Source: an uncultured Saprospiraceae bacterium (GTDB lineage: Bacteria; Bacteroidota; Bacteroidia; Chitinophagales; Saprospiraceae). From it: DNA of 34,361 nt. Positions 22,932-32,015 of the stretch are shown here, piece after piece; positions within the stretch are counted from its first letter, which is position 1, and every line of letters starts with the position of its first letter. The notes under the pieces were generated by a model. That model was not told where the DNA came from and made no database searches. It was given only the letters and a program-made list of their open reading frames with translations. A program made the translations under genes and the position numbers. The DNA is taken from contig CAMZKG010000148.1 in the NCBI GenBank assembly GCA_947311105.1, forward strand, positions 1 through 34,361, written 5' to 3'.

Positions 22932-24908
22932 TCAAAGATTCAAAGGCTCCATTTCTGTCCGACGATTATTGCTACGGCCTTCTTCGGAATCATTGGTATC
23001 AATAGGCTGGCTTTCGCCAAACCCCTTGTAAGTCAACTGATTAGCTGACACCCCTTGCTGAATCAAATAATCATAAACAGCCTTTGCACGCTGCTCAGAA
23101 AGCAATAGATTAGCGGCTTCAGAGCCCACATTATCGGTATGACCATTAATCTGCATTTTTAGGTTTTTGGCATCCTTTAGCATTTGGGCAACCCGATCTA
23201 ATTCAAAATCAGAGCTCGACTTTAAGTGAGCTGACCCTGAGTCAAAAAATACATTTTTCAAAATCACGACCTGCTTTTCGCCCATACTTGATGAAGGCTT
23301 AACAATAATTTTTCGGAGCTTTGCCACCAAAGAAAAGGGCTTTTCAAAAGAAGCGGGCTGATTTAATTCATAATTTTCTGAAAAGAAAAGATAACCTGCT
23401 TTACTCACATTTAAGGCATAATTGCCCTGGGGCAAAACGGCTAAGAAAGTACCGTCCTTATCAACAGTTGCTTTATAAAATGATTTTCCCGTTTTCAAAT
23501 CCACCAACTCTACTGAAGCCCCATCCAGCTTTTTATTTGAGTCAAAATCCAGTACTTCCCCTTTTACATAAGTCACCAAATCTGGGCGAATCTCCTCAGG
23601 AAGCTCAAACTCAAATATATCAATCGCTCCACCAAAAAAATCGCCTTCAGAAGCACTTTTTTCTGGGCCTGCAAAATACCCTTTGCGACCATCCAGACTC
23701 ACGACCAAAGCGCCTTGAATGCCTTCATCGTTGATAGGATATCCTAAATTTTTGGCTTTTGACCATTGCCCATTGGCTAGACGTTTACTAAAAAACAAAT
23801 CGCCCCCGCCCATTCCTGGATGCCCATCCGACATAAAATAAAGCGTTTTTCCGTCAGGATGAATAAATGGCGCTTGATCCGCGCCAGCCGTATTGATAGA
23901 ATCTCCTAAATTCTGCGGCACTCCCCATTTGCCTGACTCATTTCTATAACTCACCCAGATATCCCGTCCACCAAGTCCACCAGCTCGCTCACTCGCAAAA
24001 TAAATAGCTTGTCCATTGGCCGAAAGGCTAGGCTGCGCATCCCATCTCTTAGAATTAACCGCTGTTCCCATTTTTTTGATGGGTGTCCAGCTACCATCTT
24101 TCTTTTCAGAAAAATAAATATCGCAGCTACCCCGAGAATACTCATCCCGACCACATATTGTCATCGCCAAAAAACGCCCATCAGAAGAGATGCATTGGGC
24201 TCCTTCGTTTTTATCCGTGTTTATGTCTTTCATCGGGACTGCGGGCAAAAATTGACCATTCTCCTTGCGGGAAATATAAAAATCTTCTTGATTATGGACT
24301 CGACGAGTAAAAATCAAAAACTGTTCATCTGCCGTAAAAGAAGGTAGGTACTCGGGCTCAGAAGTATTGATATTGGGGCCTAGATTTTTGGGTTTAAAGG
24401 GCAAAGGGTGTCTAACGGCTTCTTTGGCAAAGCGCCAATTGGCGAGTTTCTTTTCCCCCTTAGCACGTCTTCGACCTTTGATTTTGGGATAACTCAAATA
24501 TTTTTCGGCTAGCCTAATGGCCTGCTCATAATCTTTTGACTTTGTGGCTATTACGGCCAAGGTATAATACACTCTAGGCTGATAATCGGGAGCCATTTTT
24601 ACGACTTTCTCAAAATAAATCTTAGCAGACTCCAAATCACTTTTTTCGTAATGTACTCCACCAATCTTTATCATAGCATCCACAAACAAAGGATCCTTTT
24701 TTAATGCCTTTTTATACTGTCCAATGGCTTTATCCAATTGCCTTTTCTGCACATATTCATTTCCTTTTTTATAAGCACCCAACGCATGTGTATTCGTGGT
24801 TTTACGAGTAGTATATGTACCCGTTTGCATCTTGGTTTGCGCCTTTGTGCCGACACAACCCGTCAGAAAAAGAAAAATAAATAATACGCTTGAGAGTAGG
24901 AATTTCAT
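22932..24908 (-). CDS. TPR - PD40 - carboxypeptidase-regulatory - OmpA lipoprotein, PorE-like
   Basis: A 658-residue predicted lipoprotein (MKFLLSSVLFIFLFLTGC, lipidated Cys18). Domains in order: TPR-like helices (about 45-140, AIGQYKKALKKDPLFVDAMI), a PD40-type beta-propeller (about 170-430, with SANGQAIYFASERAGGLGG and PDGKTLYFMSDGHPGMGG blades), a carboxypeptidase-regulatory-like sandwich (about 445-530, VKGEVLDFDSNKKLDGASV), and an OmpA C-terminal peptidoglycan-binding domain (about 548-655, INGHTDNVGSEAANLLLSEQ). This is the architecture of PorE, an envelope-anchored T9SS component in Porphyromonas, and of many paralogues paired with PorP-like proteins. It is adjacent to gldJ and porU, which supports a T9SS role, but assignment to PorE itself rather than a paralogue is not settled. 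Its start follows a terminator, so it has its own promoter. Confidence 0.88.
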   Translation of the reverse strand: MKFLLSSVLFIFLFLTGCVGTKAQTKMQTGTYTTRKTTNTHALGAYKKGNEYVQKRQLDKAIGQYKKALKKDPLFVDAMIKIGGVHYEKSDLESAKIYFEKVVKMAPDYQPRVYYTLAVIATKSKDYEQAIRLAEKYLSYPKIKGRRRAKGEKKLANWRFAKEAVRHPLPFKPKNLGPNINTSEPEYLPSFTADEQFLIFTRRVHNQEDFYISRKENGQFLPAVPMKDINTDKNEGAQCISSDGRFLAMTICGRDEYSRGSCDIYFSEKKDGSWTPIKKMGTAVNSKRWDAQPSLSANGQAIYFASERAGGLGGRDIWVSYRNESGKWGVPQNLGDSINTAGADQAPFIHPDGKTLYFMSDGHPGMGGGDLFFSKRLANGQWSKAKNLGYPINDEGIQGALVVSLDGRKGYFAGPEKSASEGDFFGGAIDIFEFELPEEIRPDLVTYVKGEVLDFDSNKKLDGASVELVDLKTGKSFYKATVDKDGTFLAVLPQGNYALNVSKAGYLFFSENYELNQPASFEKPFSLVAKLRKIIVKPSSSMGEKQVVILKNVFFDSGSAHLKSSSDFELDRVAQMLKDAKNLKMQINGHTDNVGSEAANLLLSEQRAKAVYDYLIQQGVSANQLTYKGFGESQPIDTNDSEEGRSNNRRTEMEPLNL

Positions 24909-24986
24909 CTGCTAAAATTTTACGAAGTCGATCAACTAGGTCAAAACGAAAAATATGCCGCAATTGGTATATTACGCAATATGTGC

Positions 24987-25025
24987 AAAAAAAAACTCCT
25001 TTGGCAGAACCAAAGGAGTTTTTTT
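24987..25025 (-). terminator. Intrinsic terminator after gldJ
   Basis: A perfect 14-bp stem (ACTCCTTTGG extended by A:T pairs) with loop CAGAA at 25005-25009 and T or A runs on both sides. It lies 18 bases beyond the stop of gldJ and separates it from the PorE-like gene. Confidence 0.95.
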
Positions 25026-25042
25026 ATGCAGTTAAATATTGC

Positions 25043-26542
25043 TTAACGACGTTTTTTGCGTCTTTTAGATTTAAAGTGTTTTCCACCTGAATCATCATTA
25101 CCAGTCGCACTACCTGTACGAGTCATGGCACATCTAAACCCTAAAGTTCTATCTGCATCATCTTCGTCACGGAAACGACGAGTACCAGGAGACAACCAAT
25201 AAGCACGGTCTGCCCAAGATGCTCCCTTAATAACTCTAGTCTTATCAGAAATCAAAGTAGAAATACCCGTACCATAAGCTACTTCAGAAGATTCATCTCC
25301 ATCCATATAGTTTAGTACATTACCTTTTTTATAGTTTTGGCGACCAGCAGCTTTATCAGCAGTAACCTCAACATACTTTAGGTGTCCAAGGCTATCCTTT
25401 TCCACTGGCTTACCATCTTCATCCAATTCAGCATCTCTAAAGACATTACCACGGAAAGGGTTTAAATCCTGAGACTCACCATCTTGAAGAGTAGTACTAG
25501 TCATTGGACGATATACATCCGCTGTCCATTCAGACACGTTACCAGCCATGTTATATAGCCCAAAGTCATTAGCCTGGAAAGTTCTAGCAGGAGAAGGTAC
25601 GTTTGCCGCATCGTTCAAATTACCAGCCACACCCATATAGTCACCACGTCCTTTCTTAAAGTTAGCTAAGATAGTACCATGGTATCGATCTCTCTTTTGA
25701 TATCTAACTGTGTTACCATTCCAAGGGTAGATTCTTCTATCAGAGATATTTTCATCTTTTTCAGAAGTCAAGTTACCTACAAGCGCCAACGCTGCATATT
25801 CCCATTCAGCTTCAGTAGGCAGTCTATACTCAGGAAGCAAGATACCATCTTCAAAGCGAACAGGTCTTTCTCCACCAGTCTTCAAATCCTTTAGATTCTT
25901 GCGGACATCACCCGTATATTGACCAGCTAGGTAAGCTTCAGAGTTAAAGTTATCAGCATCTTTTTGCTCAGGGTTCATATTTAGGACGCCCCGGTCTATT
26001 AAGATGGATTCATTTACACGATCTGATCTCCATTGAGAATATTTATTGGCTTGCTCCCAATTGACACCGACAACTGGATACTCATCGAAAGACGGGTGTC
26101 TAAAATAAGTCTTTACTAAAGGCTCATTGTAGGATAATTCTTCACGCCATACTAATGTATCTGGCAAAGCACCATGCACTACTTCCGGGTAAGTTTCTCC
26201 AAAAACTCTCGCCAACCAATAGATATATTCTTTATAGTCGATGTTACGTACTTCTGTTTCATCCATATAGAAGGAAGAAACTGTGACACGACGTGGAATA
26301 GTATTCCACTCAAACATCACATCTTGTTCAGTCATACCCATCAAGAAGGTACCCCCTTGAATAAGCACTAAATTAGGCCCTGTTTCTTGACCTTCGTAAT
26401 CTCTCTTTTCAAATCCACCCCATTTTTGGTCATTGTATTTCCAACCTGTGGTAGATGATACTTCTTTCTTTCTTCCACATGACGAAAAGACAATGGTGGA
26501 AGTCATAAGGAGTAGTAAGCTAAACTTTAGCAAATTCTTCAT
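25043..26542 (-). CDS. gldJ: Gliding motility lipoprotein GldJ (SUMF1/formylglycine-enzyme fold)
   Basis: A 499-residue outer-membrane-associated lipoprotein needed for gliding and T9SS stability in Flavobacterium. The ATG at 26540-26542 gives MKNLLKFSLLLLMTSTIVFS with a lipobox ending at Cys22; the longer frame upstream lacks a sensible signal. The segment TTGWKYNDQKWGGFE right after the lipid anchor is typical of GldJ rather than GldK. The rest is a sulfatase-modifying-factor fold: VLIQGGTFLMGM, SSFYMDETEVRNIDY, YPVVGVNWEQANKYSQWRSD, YRLPTEAEWEYAA, NMAGNVSEWTADVY, VIKGASWADRAYWLSPGTRR and LGFRCAM. The C-terminus is very basic (KSKRRKKRR). In Flavobacterium gldJ neighbours porU; here porU is two genes away. 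A -7-like box (TATATTTG, minus strand) is at 26575-26568. Confidence 0.92.
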   Translation of the reverse strand: MKNLLKFSLLLLMTSTIVFSSCGRKKEVSSTTGWKYNDQKWGGFEKRDYEGQETGPNLVLIQGGTFLMGMTEQDVMFEWNTIPRRVTVSSFYMDETEVRNIDYKEYIYWLARVFGETYPEVVHGALPDTLVWREELSYNEPLVKTYFRHPSFDEYPVVGVNWEQANKYSQWRSDRVNESILIDRGVLNMNPEQKDADNFNSEAYLAGQYTGDVRKNLKDLKTGGERPVRFEDGILLPEYRLPTEAEWEYAALALVGNLTSEKDENISDRRIYPWNGNTVRYQKRDRYHGTILANFKKGRGDYMGVAGNLNDAANVPSPARTFQANDFGLYNMAGNVSEWTADVYRPMTSTTLQDGESQDLNPFRGNVFRDAELDEDGKPVEKDSLGHLKYVEVTADKAAGRQNYKKGNVLNYMDGDESSEVAYGTGISTLISDKTRVIKGASWADRAYWLSPGTRRFRDEDDADRTLGFRCAMTRTGSATGNDDSGGKHFKSKRRKKRR

Positions 26543-26567
26543 TTGACGAATAGTTTTAAATGAACTG

Positions 26568-26575
26568 CAAATATA
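26568..26575 (-). promoter_or_regulatory. Candidate -7 box for gldJ
   Basis: Reads TATATTTG on the minus strand, 26 bases before the GldJ start. The matching upstream element is weak (TTG after only 15 bases). Confidence 0.45.
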
Positions 26576-26652
26576 TAAAAAAACGGTAAACAATTACTGA
26601 ATTCCGCTATCAAACGTATGTGTGCGTAAAAAAATTTTGTTTTTGACAAAAA

Positions 26653-27654
26653 TCATCGAAAAAGTCCGAAACAATCTCTGTATTTCGCATTTCTCCGTTT
26701 TCTTTTGGCACTTTCGCTTTGGTCAAAGTTAAAAACAAGTGATATCTCATGGCTTCCAGATGATGCATTTGTCAATTCCGAAAGGGTATAATCATAAGAA
26801 TAACCTATTTTAAAGATGCCTTCCGATAATCCTACCGATACTTTTACGGCATCGCGGTTACTTTGGGCTTGTCTATAGCCCAAGCCTGCAAAAAATCTGC
26901 CAAAACCTGCAAAAACATCAAAATCCAATTGGCTGAAATCAGATTGTTTGAACCATCCTATGTTTGGAGAGAGATAAAACTTATCTGGGGCTCCTGTGTT
27001 TTGCGAAAGCGAAATCTGTCCACCAACCTGTGCATTAAATCGAATAGGAAGCCCACCATATAGGTTTTGAGAGATGTCCAATAGCTGATTATTAGGTGTA
27101 TTTAGGTGCGACATCGCATAGCCCACATAAAAATTCTTATTATAGAGCAATACGCCCGCACCTATGTCTAAGTAGGTTTTAGATAGTGGGTCTATCACTT
27201 CTGAAGGAGTACCACCGCCTCCTGTTATAGGATCAATATCATCAGGAAATAACAGTTTATTGCCCCCTACTCGATTAGCTATTGCCCCGACTTCTACGCC
27301 CAATTTCAAAAAAATATCTTTGGTAGGCTCCAACTGATAAGCATACATACCCCGCGCTTCCGTAGTCACATACAAGCCATCACCCGCATTATCTGCCTGT
27401 ATAGAAAATCCAACACCACTGTGCGCACCATCAAAAAACTGGGAGTAACCTATATTGTAGGTAACATAAGCTTTCTGAAAACCTGGCCATTGATTGCGAT
27501 AGTTGAGATTCACTAAAGGGAGCTGAGTTAGTCCCGTAAAAGCAGGATTAAACTTAGCGGGAGCGGCATAATACTGCGTAAATACAGCATCTTGACCGTA
27601 GCCAATCACACAATAAATCATAAAAATGTAAAGTACAATACCCTTTTTGTGCAT
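26653..27654 (-). CDS. PorP/SprF family outer membrane protein
   Basis: A 333-residue member of the PorP/SprF family. I chose the ATG at 27652-27654 because it yields a plausible signal sequence (MHKKGIVLYIFMIYCVIGYG) just before QDAVFTQYYAAPAKFNPAFT, the family's typical mature start; the longer frame to 27747 overlaps the promoter. Other signatures are NYRNQWPGFQKAYVTYNIGY and SGVGFSIQADNAGDG, followed by strands and a final GSHEISLVFNF. The C-terminal tail is basic with a Cys (RKRRNAKYRDCFGLF), longer than usual. It lies between gldJ and the divergent porU; the nearest cargo with a type B domain is not adjacent here, so it may be the general PorP. Distinct from the family member at 328-1251. 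Confidence 0.88.
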   Translation of the reverse strand: MHKKGIVLYIFMIYCVIGYGQDAVFTQYYAAPAKFNPAFTGLTQLPLVNLNYRNQWPGFQKAYVTYNIGYSQFFDGAHSGVGFSIQADNAGDGLYVTTEARGMYAYQLEPTKDIFLKLGVEVGAIANRVGGNKLLFPDDIDPITGGGGTPSEVIDPLSKTYLDIGAGVLLYNKNFYVGYAMSHLNTPNNQLLDISQNLYGGLPIRFNAQVGGQISLSQNTGAPDKFYLSPNIGWFKQSDFSQLDFDVFAGFGRFFAGLGYRQAQSNRDAVKVSVGLSEGIFKIGYSYDYTLSELTNASSGSHEISLVFNFDQSESAKRKRRNAKYRDCFGLFR

Positions 27655-27682
27655 TTGATGGATGTATTTATGACTAACTTTG
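27654..27682 (+). promoter_or_regulatory. Candidate promoter of porU
   Basis: TTTG at 27654-27657 and TAACTTTG at 27675-27682 are 17 bases apart. Predicted start of transcription is about 27688, giving a leader of about 105 bases to the ATG at 27794. Confidence 0.5.
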
Positions 27683-27695
27683 CAAGATTCACCTG

Positions 27696-27703
27696 CAAAA
27701 GTA
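27696..27703 (-). promoter_or_regulatory. Candidate -7 box of the PorP-like gene
   Basis: Reads TACTTTTG on the minus strand, 42 bases before the start at 27654. It is interleaved with the porU promoter, so the two polymerase sites would overlap. No good -33 element. Confidence 0.4.
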
Positions 27704-27793
27704 ACTCTAAAACGCCGAATTTTAACATATGTTATCATATACTTCACTTTTTAATTCGCCGTTTAATGAAAAACAAATGAAAAATATTTGACT

Positions 27794-30700
27794 ATGAATG
27801 TTGTTAACCGCATCCCTACATATCTCGCTTTTTGTCTTTCGTTCTTCTGGGGGCAGACTTTTTTTGCGCAAGCTTTAGACCATATAAATGTATCTCTACA
27901 ATGGGACAAAGCTCCCATTTCTCACTTTGTGGGTCAAAACGAAGTTAAAATTTGGCACTTTGCGGGTGCGGAACATCGTAGCGACCACCCCACGTTACCA
28001 CTTTACTCAACACGTATCGCCTTGCCTAGTCATGGAGAGATTACCTTTTCTTTTCAGAGTATCCAAACTTCCCAATTTGAGCCAATGGGCGTCATCTTTG
28101 ATATTGACAATACTGAGCCGATTATTAAGGTAGATTACGAGCAAGAACGAGATCGATTCTTTGCCCGAGTTTCTGTTTTTCCTATTTATGGCCAATCTGG
28201 CAGCTATGAAAAACTAAATGATTTTCTGATTCGCCTTCAATTTACCCCTACCCCACAGCAAGCGACGACTAGGGGCATTCCGACTAAGAAATCCAAACTC
28301 AGAAATGGAGATATTTATCAATTTTCTATCTCAGAGAATGGTATCCACAAACTAGATGCGAACTTCTTGAAAAACCTTGGAGTAGATTTAGCCAGCATCA
28401 ATCCCCAAAACATACACATCCTTGGAAATGGCGGGGCGAGACTCCCCGAGCTCATTGCGACGGACAGGGTGGATGACCTTGCGGAAAATACCATTTGGGT
28501 ATCGGGGGAGAGCGACGGTAAATTTAATGACAACGACTTCATCCTCTTTAATGCAGTTAGCACCAAGCCAATGATCAAACGCTCTGACACTACTTACCAA
28601 ATCAACAACAACCCTTATTCGGACAAAGCATACTACTTTTTGAAAATAGATGACCTTGCGGGAAAAAGGATACAAAACCAAAACTCCTTACCAGCATCCA
28701 ATAACATCGTTGACTACTACCTAGAATGCAAGAAGTATGAAAAAGATAAAGTGAATCTTTTGGATGCACATCCGTCATCTGAAGGAGGAGGCAATGAATG
28801 GTTTGGCGAAATATTCAAAGCACAAAAAACACAGTCTTTTAGTGATAAAATTAGCTTTAAAAATATCATCAAGAACAAAGTCGCTCAGATGCGTGTTCGC
28901 TTCGCTGGATACAAATATGGGGACACCAATACCGTAAACACTCCTTTTGCCATGTCCGCAGATGACCAAAAATTAAACACCATCTTACGTGCAACAGGTA
29001 CTGGAGACTGGGTGGATGCTGCACGCATCAAAGATTTCTACTTAAAATACACCCCAAAAAATAACCAACCCGATATTAACATTTCTTACATGGTCAATAC
29101 GAGTGCGGGAAAGGGCTGGCTGGATTTTATAGAGATTAATGCCTACCAAAAACTCATCTATGATAATGAACCGTTTATTTTTGGCAGCCTGACGGTACCG
29201 AACAGCCCTACGACTTTCTCCATTTCTTCGTCATCCAACGATCTCATGATTTGGGACATCTCTTCACCTTTAACCCCTGTCAATCAATCATTTGCGCAAG
29301 CTTCAAATAAAATTGAGTTCACTGCGCAGACAGATAATCTGAAACGATATGCCGTTTTTGAATTAAACGACAACTTCCCCCAACCTGAAGCCATAGGAAA
29401 AATAGACAACCAAAATATTCACGCCATCGACAGAGCGGACCTCATCATCATCTATCACGAAAGCTTAAAAAACGAAGCCCTTAAATTAGCGGCACATCGG
29501 ACGACTTATAGTAATATGAAGGTGGTGACTGTTGATATAAATGATATCTATAATGAATTTTCTTCAGGAGCACTAGACCCAACGGCTATCAGAGATTTTG
29601 CCAAAATGGTCTATGATCGAGATCCCAATTTCAAATACCTTCTATTAATGGGAGACGGCTCCTATGATGCCCGAAATATCAATAACAACGATAACAATTA
29701 TAATCTAATCCCTGTCCGCGAAACACAAAATTCTGTGGATAGAATTAACACTTATCCTTCTGATGATTTCTATGGACTACTCAGCAATGACGAAGGAACC
29801 ACAGACTTAAAAGGTGCCTTAGACCTTGCCGTTGGTCGTATTACAGCCAAAACCCCCGAAGAAGCCAATGCCATTGTGGACAAGATCATCTATTATGACA
29901 CAAACCCTGGCACACTAAAACCTTGGCGGACTAGACTGATGAGTATTGGCGACGATGGGGACACCAATACACACATGCGCCAAGCCAACGCAACTGCTGA
30001 CCGCACAGAATTGGATCACAAAATCTTCACTACAAAGAAAATTTTTCTTGACGCTTATCCAAAGGTTCCGGCTCCTTATGGCGCCCGCTTTCCCGAAGCC
30101 GCTAAACAAATCAATGACGGAGTCATTTCTGGCTCTTTGGTCATCAATTATTTTGGACATGGGGGCGCCAAAGGCTTGGCTCAAGAAAGAGTCATGACGC
30201 TTCAGTCTATCAAAAAATGGTCAAATATTCTAGACAACCTACCGTTGATGATTACCGCTAGCTGTTCGACGGCTGGATTTGATGATCCTACCATTAAGAC
30301 GTTTGGCGAAGAACTCCTTAAAAATCCTACGGGTGGGGCTATTGCTCTATTCTCGACCGTTCGACCTGTGTATTCAAGTGATAATGAAGCCCTAATCAAT
30401 GCAACTTACCCACAAATTTTTGAAAAAGACAACGGTCAAAAAAGAACCGTCGGTGAAATTCTACGTGTAGGCAAGAACAATGCCGGAAGCGCCAACAAAG
30501 TGCGAAAATTCCTTTTACTAGGAGATCCTTCCATGCCCCTAGCCTTGCCAGATAATAATCAAATCATCACAGATAAAATCAACGGAACGAGCATACAAAC
30601 CGTTGATTCTATACCTATTGCACCACTCACCAAAGTCATCATCACGGGACACATTGCTAATGCTCAAGGACAAAAATTATCCGATTTTAATGGCAAAGTA

Positions 30701-31630
30701 TATGTGACTATATTTGACAAGAAGGCAAGTTTCAAGACCTTGGGACAGAGCAATCCACCGTTTTCTTATACAGATAGGAAGGGGATTATCTTTAAAGGAG
30801 TAGCATCTGTATCTTCTGGAGATTTTCAATTCACTTTCATTTTGCCTAAAGATGTGGTTAGCCATGGATACGGCAAAATATGTTACTACGCTTCTGATGA
30901 AGTCAGCAAGGATGCAGCAGGCTATACCGAAAAATTATACATCGGTGGTGGCGACGGGGTAACCATTTCGGATGACACGCCCCCTATCGTTGAACTTTTC
31001 ATGAATGACGAAAGCTTTGTCTCTGGCGGTGTCACTAACGACCACCCGACTATTTTTGCCAAAATATCCGATGACAGTGGCATAAATATCTCTGGAAGCG
31101 GTGTCGGACATGATTTGACCGCAACTATTGACGCAGACATCAAAGTCGCTAACAATTATTACGAAACACAAACTGACGACTACACTAATGGCGAACTGCG
31201 CTATCCTTTGGAAAATATAAGCCCTGGTGAGCATACTATTTCTGTAAAGGCATGGGATGTTGCCAATAATTCAGGCGAAGATAAAATTACTTTTTTCGTT
31301 GCCGAAAACGAAGGGGCAGCTTTGGCCCATGTCCTTAACTACCCAAACCCTTTTACCAATCGCACTTCCTTCCAGTTTGAACATAACTTGTCCGGTCCTG
31401 CTCGTGCAAGAATCAATATCTTCTCCGTAGATGGCAAAATCATCAAAACCATTGACAAAGACCTTTCTTTGGAAGGATTTAGGGTAACCGATATTCATTG
31501 GGATGGCAAGGACGACTATGGCGATCAATTAGCAAAAGGAGTCTATCTCTACCAAGTAAAAATCACTTCCGAAATGGATGACAAGAAATCTACAACTAGT
31601 GGCTTTGAAAAATTAGTGATTATGAAGTAG
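27794..31630 (+). CDS. porU: T9SS C-terminal signal peptidase/sortase PorU (family C25)
   Basis: A 1278-residue gingipain-like cysteine protease that removes the C-terminal sorting domain of T9SS cargo and attaches the cargo to the surface. A signal peptide spans about residues 1-26 (ends FFAQA). The catalytic C25 region includes YLLLMGDGSYDARN, then GRITAKTPEEANAIVDKI. The catalytic His is H789 in INYFGHGG and the Cys is C824 in ITASCSTAGFDDP, 35 residues apart as in known PorU. Past the catalytic part are Ig-like beta domains, then a type A C-terminal domain of its own (YPNPFTNRTSFQFEH, INIFSVDGKIIK, GVYLYQVKI). I used the ATG at 27794, not the TTG at 27788. It would process the type A protein at 6719-7489. 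No porV follows, unlike the usual porU-porV order. Confidence 0.94.
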   Translation: MNVVNRIPTYLAFCLSFFWGQTFFAQALDHINVSLQWDKAPISHFVGQNEVKIWHFAGAEHRSDHPTLPLYSTRIALPSHGEITFSFQSIQTSQFEPMGVIFDIDNTEPIIKVDYEQERDRFFARVSVFPIYGQSGSYEKLNDFLIRLQFTPTPQQATTRGIPTKKSKLRNGDIYQFSISENGIHKLDANFLKNLGVDLASINPQNIHILGNGGARLPELIATDRVDDLAENTIWVSGESDGKFNDNDFILFNAVSTKPMIKRSDTTYQINNNPYSDKAYYFLKIDDLAGKRIQNQNSLPASNNIVDYYLECKKYEKDKVNLLDAHPSSEGGGNEWFGEIFKAQKTQSFSDKISFKNIIKNKVAQMRVRFAGYKYGDTNTVNTPFAMSADDQKLNTILRATGTGDWVDAARIKDFYLKYTPKNNQPDINISYMVNTSAGKGWLDFIEINAYQKLIYDNEPFIFGSLTVPNSPTTFSISSSSNDLMIWDISSPLTPVNQSFAQASNKIEFTAQTDNLKRYAVFELNDNFPQPEAIGKIDNQNIHAIDRADLIIIYHESLKNEALKLAAHRTTYSNMKVVTVDINDIYNEFSSGALDPTAIRDFAKMVYDRDPNFKYLLLMGDGSYDARNINNNDNNYNLIPVRETQNSVDRINTYPSDDFYGLLSNDEGTTDLKGALDLAVGRITAKTPEEANAIVDKIIYYDTNPGTLKPWRTRLMSIGDDGDTNTHMRQANATADRTELDHKIFTTKKIFLDAYPKVPAPYGARFPEAAKQINDGVISGSLVINYFGHGGAKGLAQERVMTLQSIKKWSNILDNLPLMITASCSTAGFDDPTIKTFGEELLKNPTGGAIALFSTVRPVYSSDNEALINATYPQIFEKDNGQKRTVGEILRVGKNNAGSANKVRKFLLLGDPSMPLALPDNNQIITDKINGTSIQTVDSIPIAPLTKVIITGHIANAQGQKLSDFNGKVYVTIFDKKASFKTLGQSNPPFSYTDRKGIIFKGVASVSSGDFQFTFILPKDVVSHGYGKICYYASDEVSKDAAGYTEKLYIGGGDGVTISDDTPPIVELFMNDESFVSGGVTNDHPTIFAKISDDSGINISGSGVGHDLTATIDADIKVANNYYETQTDDYTNGELRYPLENISPGEHTISVKAWDVANNSGEDKITFFVAENEGAALAHVLNYPNPFTNRTSFQFEHNLSGPARARINIFSVDGKIIKTIDKDLSLEGFRVTDIHWDGKDDYGDQLAKGVYLYQVKITSEMDDKKSTTSGFEKLVIMK

Positions 31631-31771
31631 CAATGGTTCGGTCATTATTTTGGCAAAAAAGTAGCAACTAAACCCACTATTTATTGCAAGTTATGTCTTT
31701 GGCTGTGTTGCGTAAAATAGAAGTTAATGCCTGAATCGAAGTTTGAAAAAAATAAATAGGCGATCGCCCTT

Positions 31772-31822
31772 AAACCCCTTCGGGGTTTCCCTGCTTAGCC
31801 CATAGTGAAGCTATGGGCTAAG
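31772..31822. other. Two adjacent perfect hairpins in the porU downstream spacer
   Basis: AAACCCC (31772-31778) pairs with GGGGTTT (31782-31788). A second hairpin has a 12-bp perfect stem (31794-31805 with 31811-31822) and loop TGAAG. Neither is followed by a T run, so they are poor terminators; they may stabilise the 3' end of the porU transcript or belong to a repeat family. The sequence just before contains GCGATCGC. The remainder of 31631-31872 shows no gene. Confidence 0.7.
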
Positions 31823-31872
31823 AAAGGGTTGTGATGTAAATACGTAGGCGTAGCGGGTCACGATGAAAACTT

Positions 31873-32014
31873 CTGACGCTGAGTAAGGTGAAATTTGAAG
31901 ATTTTTAGAGAGAATTCATATCTCATCAAGCACCTTCAAATTTCGCCCTAATCAAGGAAGACGTTGGAGGCGTGGCAGGCTACGTCGGAGTATTGTTTTT
32001 TTACCGAACCATTG
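31873..32014. repeat. Intergenic repeat, right copy (R2)
   Basis: Second copy of the element at 1-141, same orientation. The first 28 and last 57 bases are nearly identical to R1; the middle 30 differ. The inner inverted repeat (about 31884-31900 against 31934-31950) is retained, partly through G:T pairs, while loop bases are not conserved. This suggests selection on, or mobility of, a stem-loop. The repeat ends at the stop codon of the EamA gene. Confidence 0.85.
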
Positions 32015-32015
32015 C

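Noticed and set aside
23321..24347. Plus-strand frames inside the PorE-like gene
   Set aside because: Antisense shadows; the minus-strand frame has complete, ordered domains.
303..29300. Recurring TTTGCGCAAGC (near 306, 14171, 27866, 29292)
   Set aside because: Two of the occurrences are coding for Phe-Ala-Gln-Ala and the others may be chance; too few to call a motif without a genome count.
31757..31768. GCGATCGC as a HIP1-like highly iterated palindrome
   Set aside because: I noticed only one occurrence in the window, so there is no enrichment.
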